From positions 716,385 to 780,384 of the forward strand of contig CAXXUJ010000002.1 in the NCBI GenBank assembly GCA_963677695.2: a stretch of 64,000 nucleotides of DNA, given 5' to 3'. The notes under the pieces were generated by a model, which did no database searches, was not told the DNA's origin, and was given only the letters and a program-made list of their open reading frames with translations. Source of the stretch: SABI01 sp963677695 (lineage in GTDB: Bacteria > Spirochaetota > Spirochaetia > Sphaerochaetales > Sphaerochaetaceae). The translations under genes were made by a program, and so were the position numbers. This document shows, one piece after another, positions 42,511-51,805 of the stretch. Position 1 is the first letter of the stretch. Each line of letters starts with the position of its first letter.

Positions 42511-44517
42511 CTATGCCTTTACCCTGATTTTTTGAGCTGAAACGATATGTCCTTTCGGCTTTCTGATCAAATAGATGATGAAAGCTATGAAGACAGAAAC
42601 TGCGAGGAGACCACCGATGAACCCCAGACCGAGGGAGCCTGTGGTGATGAACGTTCCGATCTGGTAGATAAGGAACGAAAGCACATACCCGGTTCCCAGC
42701 TGGTATCCTATGGCACCGAAGAGCCACTTCTTTGAATCCAGTTCAGCATTCATCGCACCGATGGCTGCGAAACAAGGGGGAGTGAAAAGGTTGAATACCA
42801 GGTAACTGAGGGCTGCTACCGCACCGATACCGAAGACACCGATCACCTGAGATCCGTCTGAGACCAGTGCAAGCTCATCCACCGAGATAAAATTGGTCAC
42901 TGCAAAGGTGACGGCAAGCGTACCCACAACATTCTCTTTTGCAATAAACCCTGTGATTGCCGCCGCCGCAAACTGCCAGAGGCCGAAACCCAAGGGAATG
43001 AAGAGAAGAGCTACAGGAGAGGCGATTGTTGCAAGGATACTCGTCTCCTGTGCACTTTCAAGGACTACGGAAAAATCCCAGGTGAAAGTCTGAAGAATTT
43101 GAACTACAGCATTACAAATCAGAATGATGGTTCCAGCTTTCATGATGAAGGCCTTTCCTCGATGAAGCATACTCACAGTTGCACGTTTCAGAGAAGGGAT
43201 CCGGTATTCAGGAAGTTCCATAATAAAATAAGTCTGACTGGTATCTCCTGTTATCTTCCTGATGATAAGTCCACTGAGAATGACAACTGCGATAGCAAGC
43301 AGATACATACTTGTCCCGACCCAGGACGCATCCTTGAAGAATATCCCGCTGAACAGCGCAATGATAGGCAGTTTTGCTCCACACGGCATAAACGGACTGA
43401 GCATTGCCGTTGTTCTTCGCTGGCGAAGGTTTCTGATTGTTCTTGTAGCCATGACACCAGGTATAGCACACCCGGTCGAGACGATCATGGGAATGATTGA
43501 TTTCCCGCTGAGTCCGATCTTCTTGAAGAAACGGTCCATGACCACTGCAACCCGGGCCATGTAGCCCACATCTTCAAGAATCGCCAAAGTAAAGAAGAGC
43601 ACCATGATAAGGGGGAGGAATCCGATTACGGCTCCGACACCTCCTATGACACCATCAAGCAGCAGCGAAGAGAGAACGGGCGAGACATCTTCCGGAAGAA
43701 GAGATTCTATAAATACGTAGAGCATATCAATCCAGCCGACGAAGATATCAGCAAGATAGGGGCCTACCCAGGACTGGGAAATAGAGAACACCAGGTAGAT
43801 GACTCCGACGAAGATAGGAATTCCCAGCCATTTATGAGCAACAACGCGGTCAATGGCATCCTGAGCCGTCTGCTTGTGAGAGCTCACTGACCTCCGTTCG
43901 ACACTTGAAACAATTTCATTCACTTTCTCATAGCGACGCACTTCAAGCTGCTTTGCTTCTTCACGTGAATGAGCATCACTCACATGGAGTGTTAATGCAG
44001 CTTTCTGTTTCTTTCCCTGCACCTCTCTCACGGTATCAACAAGGGAAGTCAGGCTTCGCCCTACCCCTCCGCTGGTCGCCACAGTCTCAATAACGGGACA
44101 GGAAAGCCGCTCGCTCAGCAGAGCTGTGTCAAGGACGATTCCTCTCGCTGATATGAGATCCGCCTTATTCAGGGCAACCACTACTGGTATACCAAGTTCC
44201 ATTAACTGAGTGGAAAAAAAGAGTGACCGGGAGAGATTCGTCGCATCGACAACATTAATTATCACATCAGGTTTCTCTTTCTGCACAAACTCCTGCGTGA
44301 TCGATTCTTCCTCGGTGTAAGGTGACATCGAATAGGCACCCGGAAGATCAACTATAGTCATCATCTCATTCTTCTCGCAGAGGGCCTTTCTCACTCTTCC
44401 CTCTTTCCTCTCAACCGTAACACCCGGCCAGTTACCCACATGTTCGATCTTTCCGCTAAGTGCATTGAACAACGTAGTCTTCCCGCTGTTCGGGTTTCCT
44501 GCTATTGCTATTTTCAT
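42511..44517 (-). CDS. feoB: Ferrous iron transport protein B
   Basis: 668 residues. N-terminal G domain: GNPNSGKTTLFNAL, DLPGAYSMSPYTEEES, NKAD; then the Gate motifs of the membrane part with CAIPGVMATRTIRN (first Cys) and NLFTPPCFAAIGAM (second Cys). About ten membrane helices. Imports Fe2+. Operon feoA-feoB-Cys-rich protein. Confidence 0.95.
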   Translation of the reverse strand: MKIAIAGNPNSGKTTLFNALSGKIEHVGNWPGVTVERKEGRVRKALCEKNEMMTIVDLPGAYSMSPYTEEESITQEFVQKEKPDVIINVVDATNLSRSLFFSTQLMELGIPVVVALNKADLISARGIVLDTALLSERLSCPVIETVATSGGVGRSLTSLVDTVREVQGKKQKAALTLHVSDAHSREEAKQLEVRRYEKVNEIVSSVERRSVSSHKQTAQDAIDRVVAHKWLGIPIFVGVIYLVFSISQSWVGPYLADIFVGWIDMLYVFIESLLPEDVSPVLSSLLLDGVIGGVGAVIGFLPLIMVLFFTLAILEDVGYMARVAVVMDRFFKKIGLSGKSIIPMIVSTGCAIPGVMATRTIRNLRQRRTTAMLSPFMPCGAKLPIIALFSGIFFKDASWVGTSMYLLAIAVVILSGLIIRKITGDTSQTYFIMELPEYRIPSLKRATVSMLHRGKAFIMKAGTIILICNAVVQILQTFTWDFSVVLESAQETSILATIASPVALLFIPLGFGLWQFAAAAITGFIAKENVVGTLAVTFAVTNFISVDELALVSDGSQVIGVFGIGAVAALSYLVFNLFTPPCFAAIGAMNAELDSKKWLFGAIGYQLGTGYVLSFLIYQIGTFITTGSLGLGFIGGLLAVSVFIAFIIYLIRKPKGHIVSAQKIRVKA

Positions 44518-44538
44518 CCTATATCTCCTATCGATCAG

Positions 44539-44751
44539 CTATACGCAGATTGCCAGAGCGAGATTCGTATCGATACTATATCTGGAATCCTTGACGGTAA
44601 TGATCATGTTCTGTTTCAGATGGCTGATTATTGTAACCGGTTCTCCGGGATAACATCCCAGAGTGAACAGGAACTCTTCCATACCACTCTCTTTCGCATC
44701 AATACCCGAAACGGTGTAGGTTGAATGTACTTGACCTTCAGATAGTCTCAT
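44539..44751 (-). CDS. feoA: FeoA-type protein
   Basis: 70 residues from the ATG at 44751 with GGAGAGG upstream. SH3-like fold: LGCYPGEPVTIISHLKQNMI and RYSIDTNLALAICV are the usual FeoA strings. Works with FeoB. Confidence 0.92.
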   Translation of the reverse strand: MRLSEGQVHSTYTVSGIDAKESGMEEFLFTLGCYPGEPVTIISHLKQNMIITVKDSRYSIDTNLALAICV

Positions 44752-44784
44752 ATACGTCACCTCTCCTCTCACAAAAGATATTTA

Positions 44785-44814
44785 TTATTAACCCATATTA
44801 ACCTTTCATGTCAA
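44785..44814 (-). promoter_or_regulatory. feo operon promoter with direct-repeat operator
   Basis: Leftward TTGACA (44814-44809), then a 17 to 18-bp spacer and TTAATA/TAATAA (about 44790-44785). Two direct copies of GGTTAAT sit between and over the -10 (44806-44790), a possible site for an iron-responsive repressor. Confidence 0.6.
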
Positions 44815-45034
44815 GAGAAAAGGTCATTTTTAGCAGAAACAACGCAATGCTATTAATTCGGATACATCTTTTGAATAATAGAGCTCAGAACCGAAGCGTG
44901 AGCATAATCACATACAGACCCTGTGATACACTCACCTATCGAACCCGCCCAAAGTCAGGGATATAAAAAAAACCTTCTCCCTTGCAGAACATACTGATTC
45001 AGGAAAAGGTCTGTGATGTTAAGGACTTGAGTTC

Positions 45035-46381
45035 TTATCGGAGTGCTTTTGCTGCTATCTCCGCCGCCTTGATCAGGGGGAAGCCCGCAGGGGACGCTGT
45101 AAGGAGCGGCTGAGTACCGATCTGGGTGATCAGAAGGTCATGCACAGTCATATGGTTCTGGATAGCAATACCGATTGCATTGATCAGCTGACCGATACAT
45201 TTGCCTCCCATCACTTCCCCGCCGAGAATAACTCCGGACCTCTGGGAGATGATCAGTTTCACAGTCTCCTGGTGAGCGTCTTCAATTTTGCCAGGGTGAC
45301 GGTTTACTCCGGTAAATGTTCCTGTGACAATCTTGAAACCCTCTTTCTGAGCATTCTTTTCTATCAGTCCTGCAACTCCGTAGGCTGTATCACCGATACA
45401 GGTGGAGTAGATTCCGACTGTCCCCCTGAACACGGTATAGGTATTGAGTTCAAAGAGGTTGAGAGCCGCGATGCGGGCTTCGGTACAGGCGGTGGAAGCG
45501 AGCATGATCTTACTGAGACGTCCGGTAGCGAAGTCAAGTTTGCTTGCGCAATCGCCTGCGGCATAGATATCGGCCATGGAGGTTCTTCTGTACTGGTCAG
45601 CTTTTATGAATCCAAAGTCGTTGATTCCGAGTCCCATCTTCTGTGCAAGTTCAATGTTCGGCTTATATCCGAGTGAGAGGATAACGGCATCAGCGGAAAG
45701 GCTCTCGCCGTTATTGAAGGAGACAGATTCTACCTTTCCCGTACCGTTGATGCTCGTGATCCCAAGATCAGATTTCACAACGACTCCCCTGCTTTCAAGT
45801 AGCGCCTGTGCCGCACCTGCGAATTCATCATCAAAGGTTGCACCGAGGATATAGGGGAGAATCTCTACAAGAGTGACGTCCTTGCCTGCTTTTTTAAGTT
45901 CGTCAGAGGTTTCGACGCCGATGAACCCGGCTCCTACTACAACAACTTTCTGCAGGCCTTCCAGTCTCTTCTGCAATCCGTCCAGGTAATTCTTGTCTTT
46001 CGGGATCGTGAAGACGTTTTCAAGGTCTGTTCCTTTGAGCCAGCCTGGAATAACAGGTTCTGAACCTGTTCCGAGAATGAGCTTGTCAAATGTGACGGTT
46101 TCCCCTTTCGCGGTCGTACATGATTTTTTCTCACCGTCGATATCGGTCACTTCATCCACGATGATTTCAACTCCGAGCTTGATAAGCCCGGCATCGGGGA
46201 GGACATTGTTGTCACTGCTCTGTGTCGTTCCGTAGATATAGGGAATACCGCAGGGGATCATCACGATCTCCTCTTTCCTGATCACTGTAACGCTCTTATC
46301 CGGGTTGTCGGACTTTGCTGTCATTGCTGCGACGAGGCCTGTGGCGCTCCCTCCGATGACCAATACATCAGTGTGTTTCAT
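45035..46381 (-). CDS. NADH oxidase / CoA-disulfide reductase-like flavoprotein
   Basis: 448 residues from the ATG at 46381 (AAGGAT site). FAD motif VLVIGGSATGLVAAMTA, redox Cys in IPCGIPYIYG, NAD motif VVVVGAGFIGVETSDELKK, and IYAAGDCASK near residue 284. The family reduces O2 to water or CoA disulfide. The dimerization domain is complete. A promoter lies at 46422-46450. Confidence 0.9.
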   Translation of the reverse strand: MKHTDVLVIGGSATGLVAAMTAKSDNPDKSVTVIRKEEIVMIPCGIPYIYGTTQSSDNNVLPDAGLIKLGVEIIVDEVTDIDGEKKSCTTAKGETVTFDKLILGTGSEPVIPGWLKGTDLENVFTIPKDKNYLDGLQKRLEGLQKVVVVGAGFIGVETSDELKKAGKDVTLVEILPYILGATFDDEFAGAAQALLESRGVVVKSDLGITSINGTGKVESVSFNNGESLSADAVILSLGYKPNIELAQKMGLGINDFGFIKADQYRRTSMADIYAAGDCASKLDFATGRLSKIMLASTACTEARIAALNLFELNTYTVFRGTVGIYSTCIGDTAYGVAGLIEKNAQKEGFKIVTGTFTGVNRHPGKIEDAHQETVKLIISQRSGVILGGEVMGGKCIGQLINAIGIAIQNHMTVHDLLITQIGTQPLLTASPAGFPLIKAAEIAAKALR

Positions 46382-46421
46382 GTGTTCATCCTTATTCATA
46401 TTAGTAGATATTATTGTTATC

Positions 46422-46450
46422 AGAATAAAGGCTGAATATGCATGAGTCAA
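46422..46450 (-). promoter_or_regulatory. Promoter of the NADH oxidase-like gene
   Basis: Leftward TTGACT (46450-46445), exactly 17 bp, TATTCT (46427-46422). Confidence 0.65.
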
Positions 46451-46536
46451 ACATATTTTGATATTTCTATAACGAAATAGGCATAAGCTCTCATGGAACT
46501 TCTTTCCCGGAATGATCAGATAACCCGGGCACATGA

Positions 46537-46563
46537 AAAAAGGCCCCGACAAAGGGCCTTTTT
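46537..46563 (-). terminator. Bidirectional terminator
   Basis: AAAAAGGCCC and GGGCCTTTTT with a 7-nt loop, T-rich on both strands. It ends transcription of the secreted-protein gene (20 bp after its stop). Confidence 0.85.
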
Positions 46564-46582
46564 CAGATCATGTGTGTTCACA

Positions 46583-47104
46583 CTATGTTGTGGAAAGCGT
46601 CAGTGTAACAGTATCTGTGTAGTTCTCACTTGCAGGAGCGCCAGCTTCAATATCAGCAACACCATTAGAAGTAAGACGGAAGTATACATTATGGGTTAAT
46701 TCAAAGTTACCTGTGTCATTATCAAAGGCAGTGGTACCTCCATTAGCCTTCGACTCAATTGCACCTTCGGTACCATCGTTTACAAGCAGCTCATATTCAA
46801 TCTCAGTATCTACTGCGACACTGTACAATACACCATAATCATACGTGACTTCATAGCCCACTACACTACCGGCATTCTCCACTCCGAACGTCCAGCTACC
46901 GATAAGATACCCATTACCACCCGGCTGAACCAGAGCCTCGGTCATGAGATTGACCTTGACTGTATTATCCTGTTCGGCTAAGAAGGACACAGGACTTGGT
47001 GCGATCTTTCCATACACCGTTAATGTATCATTTGCTAGGTCCTCTGCTGCGATACAAGCAACTGAAGCAAAAAGAACTACTATGACTAAGAGAGTCTTCT
47101 TCAT
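46583..47104 (-). CDS. Secreted beta-rich protein (unknown)
   Basis: 173 residues from the ATG at 47104 with AAGGAGGG upstream. Signal peptide MKKTLLVIVVLFASVACIAA ending near AEDLAND; no clear lipobox. The remainder is rich in Thr, Val, Asn and Gly in alternating beta pattern and ends TDTVTLTLSTT, reminiscent of fimbrial or spore-coat U-type modules. No family is certain. It is followed by a strong terminator and preceded by 570 bp without genes. Confidence 0.75.
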   Translation of the reverse strand: MKKTLLVIVVLFASVACIAAEDLANDTLTVYGKIAPSPVSFLAEQDNTVKVNLMTEALVQPGGNGYLIGSWTFGVENAGSVVGYEVTYDYGVLYSVAVDTEIEYELLVNDGTEGAIESKANGGTTAFDNDTGNFELTHNVYFRLTSNGVADIEAGAPASENYTDTVTLTLSTT

Positions 47105-47674
47105 ATACTCTACCCTCCTTATCGGATAACTATATCTATAAGATATACCCACCTAGTACTTATGTCAATATAAAATATATTATATTTAGAATAATTCCTA
47201 TTTATTATTCATATTCCTTTTATTTATTTATATTATAATATTTTATAATTTTCCACTAACAACAACACATATGTCATCTCAAGCTATTCCTGCATTTTTT
47301 TATCTATATTTTTAAAAATATATCAATTGGATTCTCCATGTCATACCTCTTGTTATGACAAATGATGGACAGAACAACCGCACATTTCCTTGAGAGTGGT
47401 GCACAAGTGATCAAGGTGTTCCAATGAAATTCGACCGATGTGTTCGACCAGTTGAGGAGAGGTAAGCGGTACGTGACAGTGCATTCCTGTCAATTCCGCT
47501 CAGGCCTCATACAATCTTAGAGAGGAATTCACTGGAGGACATAGGCAATTCCCTCATGAGCGTATTCGGAGTAACACATCATGTACTGAGGTACAGCCGT
47601 TGATGCAAACTTTCCGGAATATTCTGGATTCCTTATATCTAAGCAGATTCCAGGCATGGAGGGAAGAGAGAAGT
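47105..47674 (+). other. Intergenic region between secreted-protein gene and corA
   Basis: 570 bp. The first 230 are very AT-rich and should contain the promoter of the secreted-protein gene. A hairpin TGTCAT...ATGACA stands at about 47340-47361. The right part has no ORF with a credible start. Confidence 0.4.
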
Positions 47675-48694
47675 CTAATCAATCACTTTCTGGCTTCTTA
47701 TCCTTTTCTTCTTCTCTTTCTTTCGTGTCGCATAATCCTGCTTGTTCTTTCCTCTCAGAAATCGTTTCTTGTCACTGAGAATGAAGGTGCTGGCAAGAGC
47801 GGCAAAGAGAGAGACTCCAAGGACGATGTACATCATTGAAGGAAGGCTCTGGAACGGGAGAGCTATATTCATCCCGTAATACCCCACAAGGAAGGTGGGA
47901 AACATGAAGGCGATTGAAATGACGGTCAGACGACGCATGATAAAGCTGAGGTTGTTGCTGATAACCGAGGCGAAGGCGTCCATCGTCCCTGTCAGAATTG
48001 ATGAATAGATATTGGCCATCTCAATGGCCTGCTTGTTGTCGATGATGACATCCTCGAGAAATTCCTTCTCGTCTTCATCGAGATTCCGGAAGTACGGCGA
48101 CTTCTGAAGCTTTTCAAGAAGAATTTCATTGGTTGCAAGGGAGGTGGTGAAGTAGACCAGCGATTTCTGGATCGAAAGGAGCTGGATAAGCTCATCGTTC
48201 CTTACCGAACGGTGGAGTTCCTCTTCCACAAGGTTCTTCTGCCTGTTCAGGTACTTCAGAAGCCTGATGTAGACAAGGGCGGCACGCCCCATGATGGAGA
48301 TGACAAACCCCTCCATCGTATCCACCGGATAATGACGGAATCTGTTACGGGCGAAGTCTTCAAGAATGACTGAATCGCTCTGGCAGATGGTGATGATCGT
48401 ATTCTCCATCATCACTATTCCCAGAGGGACACAGTACTGATTGATTCCATGGGCATCATCGCTGAAGGCGGGAATACGGACGATCAGGGCGACATAGTCA
48501 TCCTCTTTCTCGATACGTGCCTGCTCATCCATGTCCATAATGTCAGCAAGAAGTTCCGATTCGATGGGATAATCTTCCTGAAGCTGTGTGATATCGTCAC
48601 GGGACACTTCCCGTGCATCGACCCATGTGTAGTTCATTTCGCTGCCGTACGGTCCGGCAGGACTTTTTCCGATTGTGTTTCTGATTGTGATCAT
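47675..48694 (-). CDS. corA: Magnesium transporter CorA
   Basis: 339 residues. Long soluble N-terminal domain, helical stalk, and two terminal membrane helices with the YGMN signature (FLVGYYGMNIALPF). The C-terminus is very basic. Imports Mg2+/Co2+. It has an AGGAGG site identical to that of an upstream 29-residue leader ORF. Confidence 0.93.
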   Translation of the reverse strand: MITIRNTIGKSPAGPYGSEMNYTWVDAREVSRDDITQLQEDYPIESELLADIMDMDEQARIEKEDDYVALIVRIPAFSDDAHGINQYCVPLGIVMMENTIITICQSDSVILEDFARNRFRHYPVDTMEGFVISIMGRAALVYIRLLKYLNRQKNLVEEELHRSVRNDELIQLLSIQKSLVYFTTSLATNEILLEKLQKSPYFRNLDEDEKEFLEDVIIDNKQAIEMANIYSSILTGTMDAFASVISNNLSFIMRRLTVISIAFMFPTFLVGYYGMNIALPFQSLPSMMYIVLGVSLFAALASTFILSDKKRFLRGKNKQDYATRKKEKKKRIRSQKVID

Positions 48695-48730
48695 GGTTCC
48701 TCCTGGTCTCTCCCGAAGGACCGTTCATCT

Positions 48731-48820
48731 CTAACTGGTGTATGATAAATGGTCAGGAGAGTCTGTGTCTGAAATGGGTGCCTGATAGCGTCTACTACCA
48801 CCATCGTCTGTGCTAGACAT
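48731..48820 (-). CDS. corA leader peptide (29 residues)
   Basis: ATG at 48820 with AGGAGG 6 nt upstream, stop TAG at 48731, 36 bp before the corA start. The peptide has Asp, Pro and Ser-rich segments (STDDGG; APISDTDSPD). Acidic and Pro-rich nascent chains are known to stall or destabilise ribosomes at low Mg2+ (mgtL principle), so a regulatory leader is plausible. An 8-nt segment within the ORF is complementary to its own ribosome-binding site and partly to that of corA. Confidence 0.6.
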   Translation of the reverse strand: MSSTDDGGSRRYQAPISDTDSPDHLSYTS

Positions 48821-48842
48821 CTGGTTCCTCCTGACGAATAAG

Positions 48843-48848
48843 ATTATA
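48843..48848 (-). promoter_or_regulatory. -10 box of the corA leader transcript
   Basis: TATAAT on the minus strand, 23 bp upstream of the leader ATG; the -35 (TACACA at 48871-48866) is weak. Confidence 0.45.
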
Positions 48849-48941
48849 GGGTGACGAAAACCCTTTGTGTATAGTATCATATCGCTACAGTGATAAAAAG
48901 AGGTTTCACACTATTTTCACATATGAAGAGGGAGAAATGCT

Positions 48942-49514
48942 ATGTTAGAGAGGAATGAGGCACTTGCACTGCTGAAAAAATACAATAAGGCGGAGAATCT
49001 TATCAATCATGCACTCAGTGTAGAGGCGGTGATGAGACGTTTTGCAGATCACTTCGGAGAAGACGAGGAGTACTGGGGACTGATCGGTCTCCTGCACGAT
49101 ATAGACTATGAAATGTACCCCGATCAGCACTGTCAGAAGGCACCCGAACTCCTTAAAGACGGGGGTGTGGACGAGAAGATGATACGTGCAATAGTTTCCC
49201 ACGGCTGGGGTATCTGCGCTGATGTGGAGCCGATCGAGAATGTCGAGAAAGTACTCTACACGATCGATGAACTCACCGGACTTATCACAGCCACAGCCCT
49301 GATGCGTCCGTCGAAATCGCTTCATGACCTCACGGTCAAGTCGGTTAACAAGAAGTGGAAAACCAAGGGATTCAGCGCAGGGGTGGACCGGGATCTGATT
49401 CAGAAGGGATGTGATATGCTCGGCATAGAAAGAAACGAGGTGATTCAGCTCTCTATTGAGGGGATGAGAACAGTTGCGAAGGAAATCGGTCTGGAAGGGG
49501 CAGTAACTGGCTGA
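48942..49514 (+). CDS. HD-domain hydrolase (HDIG type)
   Basis: 190 residues. NLINHALSVEAVMRRFADHF, LIGLLHDIDYEMYPDQHCQK with the HD pair, IVSHGWGICADVEP, YTIDELTGLITA. A single HD domain of the type often annotated as hydrolase; substrate unknown. Ribosome-binding site GAGGGAG. Confidence 0.85.
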   Translation: MLERNEALALLKKYNKAENLINHALSVEAVMRRFADHFGEDEEYWGLIGLLHDIDYEMYPDQHCQKAPELLKDGGVDEKMIRAIVSHGWGICADVEPIENVEKVLYTIDELTGLITATALMRPSKSLHDLTVKSVNKKWKTKGFSAGVDRDLIQKGCDMLGIERNEVIQLSIEGMRTVAKEIGLEGAVTG

Positions 49515-49620
49515 TACAGGTCTCTATACCTTCACGTGACTCTTTTCTGTGATGTGACAACATCACTTGACCTCTCTGCTCTATCGTGAGTATTGTTTCT
49601 TCGATCTCAAGGATAACACT

Positions 49621-50844
49621 ATGCAAAACTCGACACAGAAACGCAATTATACCGGATTCCTCATTCATGCTCTCTTTTTAGCACTCACGATGAATTTCAT
49701 TGACGTGAATACCGTCGTGCCATCGATGATCGGATCACTCGGAGGGAGTGCCTTCCACCTGGGACTGCTCTCGGCAATCATGGTGGGAGGAACCTCCTTC
49801 ATGCAGCTGATCTTCGCAGGATTCATAGCCCATCTGCCGAAGAAGAAACCTGCACTGCTCGTGGGAATCTACCTGAGAGTGACAGCCCTCATGGTTCTCG
49901 GTTTCTTCCTCCTCAATCTAGGCACCGAAGCAGTGTGGAAGATCTGGGCAGTCATTCTCCTGATGACGATGTTCTCGTTCAGCGGATCATTTGCGAACAT
50001 TAGCTATACAGATCTGATGGGAAGATCGATCGCAGCGGAGAGACGAAAGGCTCTGTTGATGAAGAAGGAGCTGATCAGCAGCATAGGCATTATCGTCTCC
50101 TCTATTCTCGTGAAACTGATCCTTTCCTACTACTCCTACCCCGTGAACTATTCCTACCTGTTCATTATCGGCTCTTCACTCCTCCTGGCAGGAACGATCG
50201 GGTTCTGGATGATTAAGGAACCTGTTGCAGCGGCGACAGTTCAGCTGAAAAGGAAGAGTTCACTTTCGATGTTCATCTCTGCACTGAAAGAGGACAGAAA
50301 TCTTAGATTCTACCTGCTGTGGATCAACCTGAGCGGTGTCATCCTCTCGACGATACCCTTCCTCATCATGTACGGAGGAACTCAGTTCGAAGTTACCGGA
50401 TCAACGGCAGGAACATTCCTTCTCTTCCAGATGGCGGGAGGGCTGGCAACCACGACACTGCTTAACCTCTTCTACAAAAAAGAGCACTACCGCCCTCTTC
50501 TCTATCTTTTCATCGTAGTTGCGGCATCGACTCCCCTTCTCGCTCTCCTGCTGGGCAGCTCTTCCGCTACCTACATGTTCCTCTTCCTCTTTACCGGAGC
50601 GAGTGTGCAGCTCTACAAAATCTTACAGCCTGGAATACTGCTTGAGATATCGACAGATGAGAACCGTTCTGTCTATGCCGGACTCTCCGGTGCAGGATCG
50701 ATCATGAATATCGTATTCCCCATAGCGTCAGGTGCAGTGGCAGCAATCATAGGGTTCGAGGGTGTCTTCATTCTCACCTCTCTGTATATCCTCAGCGGTT
50801 TCATTGCAGCACGAAAGATCATCTGCTCCCGTTTCACGTTATAA
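49621..50844 (+). CDS. MFS transporter
   Basis: 407 residues from the ATG at 49621 (AAGGA upstream). Twelve helices; an early VNTVVPSMIGSLGGSAFHLG and AHLPKKKPALLVGIYLR loop are MFS-like. Overlaps the converging esterase by 11 bp. The substrate is unknown. Confidence 0.82.
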   Translation: MQNSTQKRNYTGFLIHALFLALTMNFIDVNTVVPSMIGSLGGSAFHLGLLSAIMVGGTSFMQLIFAGFIAHLPKKKPALLVGIYLRVTALMVLGFFLLNLGTEAVWKIWAVILLMTMFSFSGSFANISYTDLMGRSIAAERRKALLMKKELISSIGIIVSSILVKLILSYYSYPVNYSYLFIIGSSLLLAGTIGFWMIKEPVAAATVQLKRKSSLSMFISALKEDRNLRFYLLWINLSGVILSTIPFLIMYGGTQFEVTGSTAGTFLLFQMAGGLATTTLLNLFYKKEHYRPLLYLFIVVAASTPLLALLLGSSSATYMFLFLFTGASVQLYKILQPGILLEISTDENRSVYAGLSGAGSIMNIVFPIASGAVAAIIGFEGVFILTSLYILSGFIAARKIICSRFTL

Positions 50845-51742
50845 TCCTAACGATCCTCAGCAGTGCTTCACTCCCCTCTTTCATAGGAAAGAGGGCATAA
50901 TCATGATTCATCCCCTTCTTCTCGACGTAATGAACACAAAAACCCTCCTTCTTCATCCTCATGGCGAATGCCCGTACATCGGCTAGGAAGATCTCGTGTG
51001 TTCCGACAAAGAGGGTGAGCTCTATGCCTTTCTCTATCGTTACATCCTTCGGTGATACATGAGGATCATCCCATGCAAGATATCCTTTATAGAGGGCGCC
51101 GATCGCCCTGAGATATTCCCTGCTGAGAAGGGGGTCCTGGTCTTCCAGTTCAACGATCTCGGGATTCATCAGGTGGAGGTCAAGCCAGGGGGAGATGAGA
51201 ATCAGCTGCACGGGCTTGAGGTTCATCAGTGAGGTGATAGCCAGAGCAAGTCCTCCGCCGGCGCTGTCGCCGGCTATGATCATCTGTTCATGCTCCCGTC
51301 CCATGATATCCTTCATTACTTTTTCCATCCGAGGGAAAAGATCTGTTGCCGTGTAGGTTGGTGTTTTCGGGTAGACCGGCATATACACAGTGAGGGGAAT
51401 GTGTTTAAGCATGGAATCGATGAAATGGAAATGGAGGGGAGAGGGATCATCGACATAGGCTCCGCCATGAAAGTAGATCATGAACTTTTCGGCTTCTCCC
51501 GATTTCGGGCTGAAGATGACTGTCGGCATTCCTTCTATCATCTCAAGGGTCATGGTCGAATGAAGCATCAGCAGGCGTGGAAGCGCATAGGGTTTCGCCT
51601 GATACGCTCTCTTCCCTTCAAGGAACGATTCCAGGTTCTCCTTCGGGTTGATCACCCCCAGTTTCTGGTTGGCGTAGAAGAGGGACTCGTACAGTTTGGA
51701 GAGGAAGCTCTGCTGGACAGGTGTGTCGCTTGTTCTATCCAT
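50834..51742 (-). CDS. Alpha/beta hydrolase, HSL-type esterase
   Basis: 302 residues from the ATG at 51742. IYFHGGAYVDDPSP (oxyanion HGG motif), IIAGDSAGGGLALAI (GDSAGG nucleophile), DPLLSREYL, and KKGMNHDYALFP with the His. A TTGGCA-16-TACAAT promoter overlaps the in-frame ATG at 51757 (MYNGSM), which makes 51742 the first usable start, almost leaderless. Confidence 0.85.
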   Translation of the reverse strand: MDRTSDTPVQQSFLSKLYESLFYANQKLGVINPKENLESFLEGKRAYQAKPYALPRLLMLHSTMTLEMIEGMPTVIFSPKSGEAEKFMIYFHGGAYVDDPSPLHFHFIDSMLKHIPLTVYMPVYPKTPTYTATDLFPRMEKVMKDIMGREHEQMIIAGDSAGGGLALAITSLMNLKPVQLILISPWLDLHLMNPEIVELEDQDPLLSREYLRAIGALYKGYLAWDDPHVSPKDVTIEKGIELTLFVGTHEIFLADVRAFAMRMKKEGFCVHYVEKKGMNHDYALFPMKEGSEALLRIVRIIT

Positions 51743-51805
51743 ACTTCCATTGTACATAAGAAAAGGGGTTTGCCAAGAGAGAAGAGTGTGAGTATCCTTA
51801 TCAGT

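Noticed and set aside
47340..47361. Hairpin TGTCAT...ATGACA resembling the one in the tandem repeats
   Set aside because: Only the short stem is similar; none of the other islands (ACAAAAAAAGTCACAGG, CTGTCACAATAG) occur nearby.
48695..48870. M-box magnesium riboswitch upstream of corA
   Set aside because: No M-box core motifs were recognised; the region is better explained by a short leader ORF.
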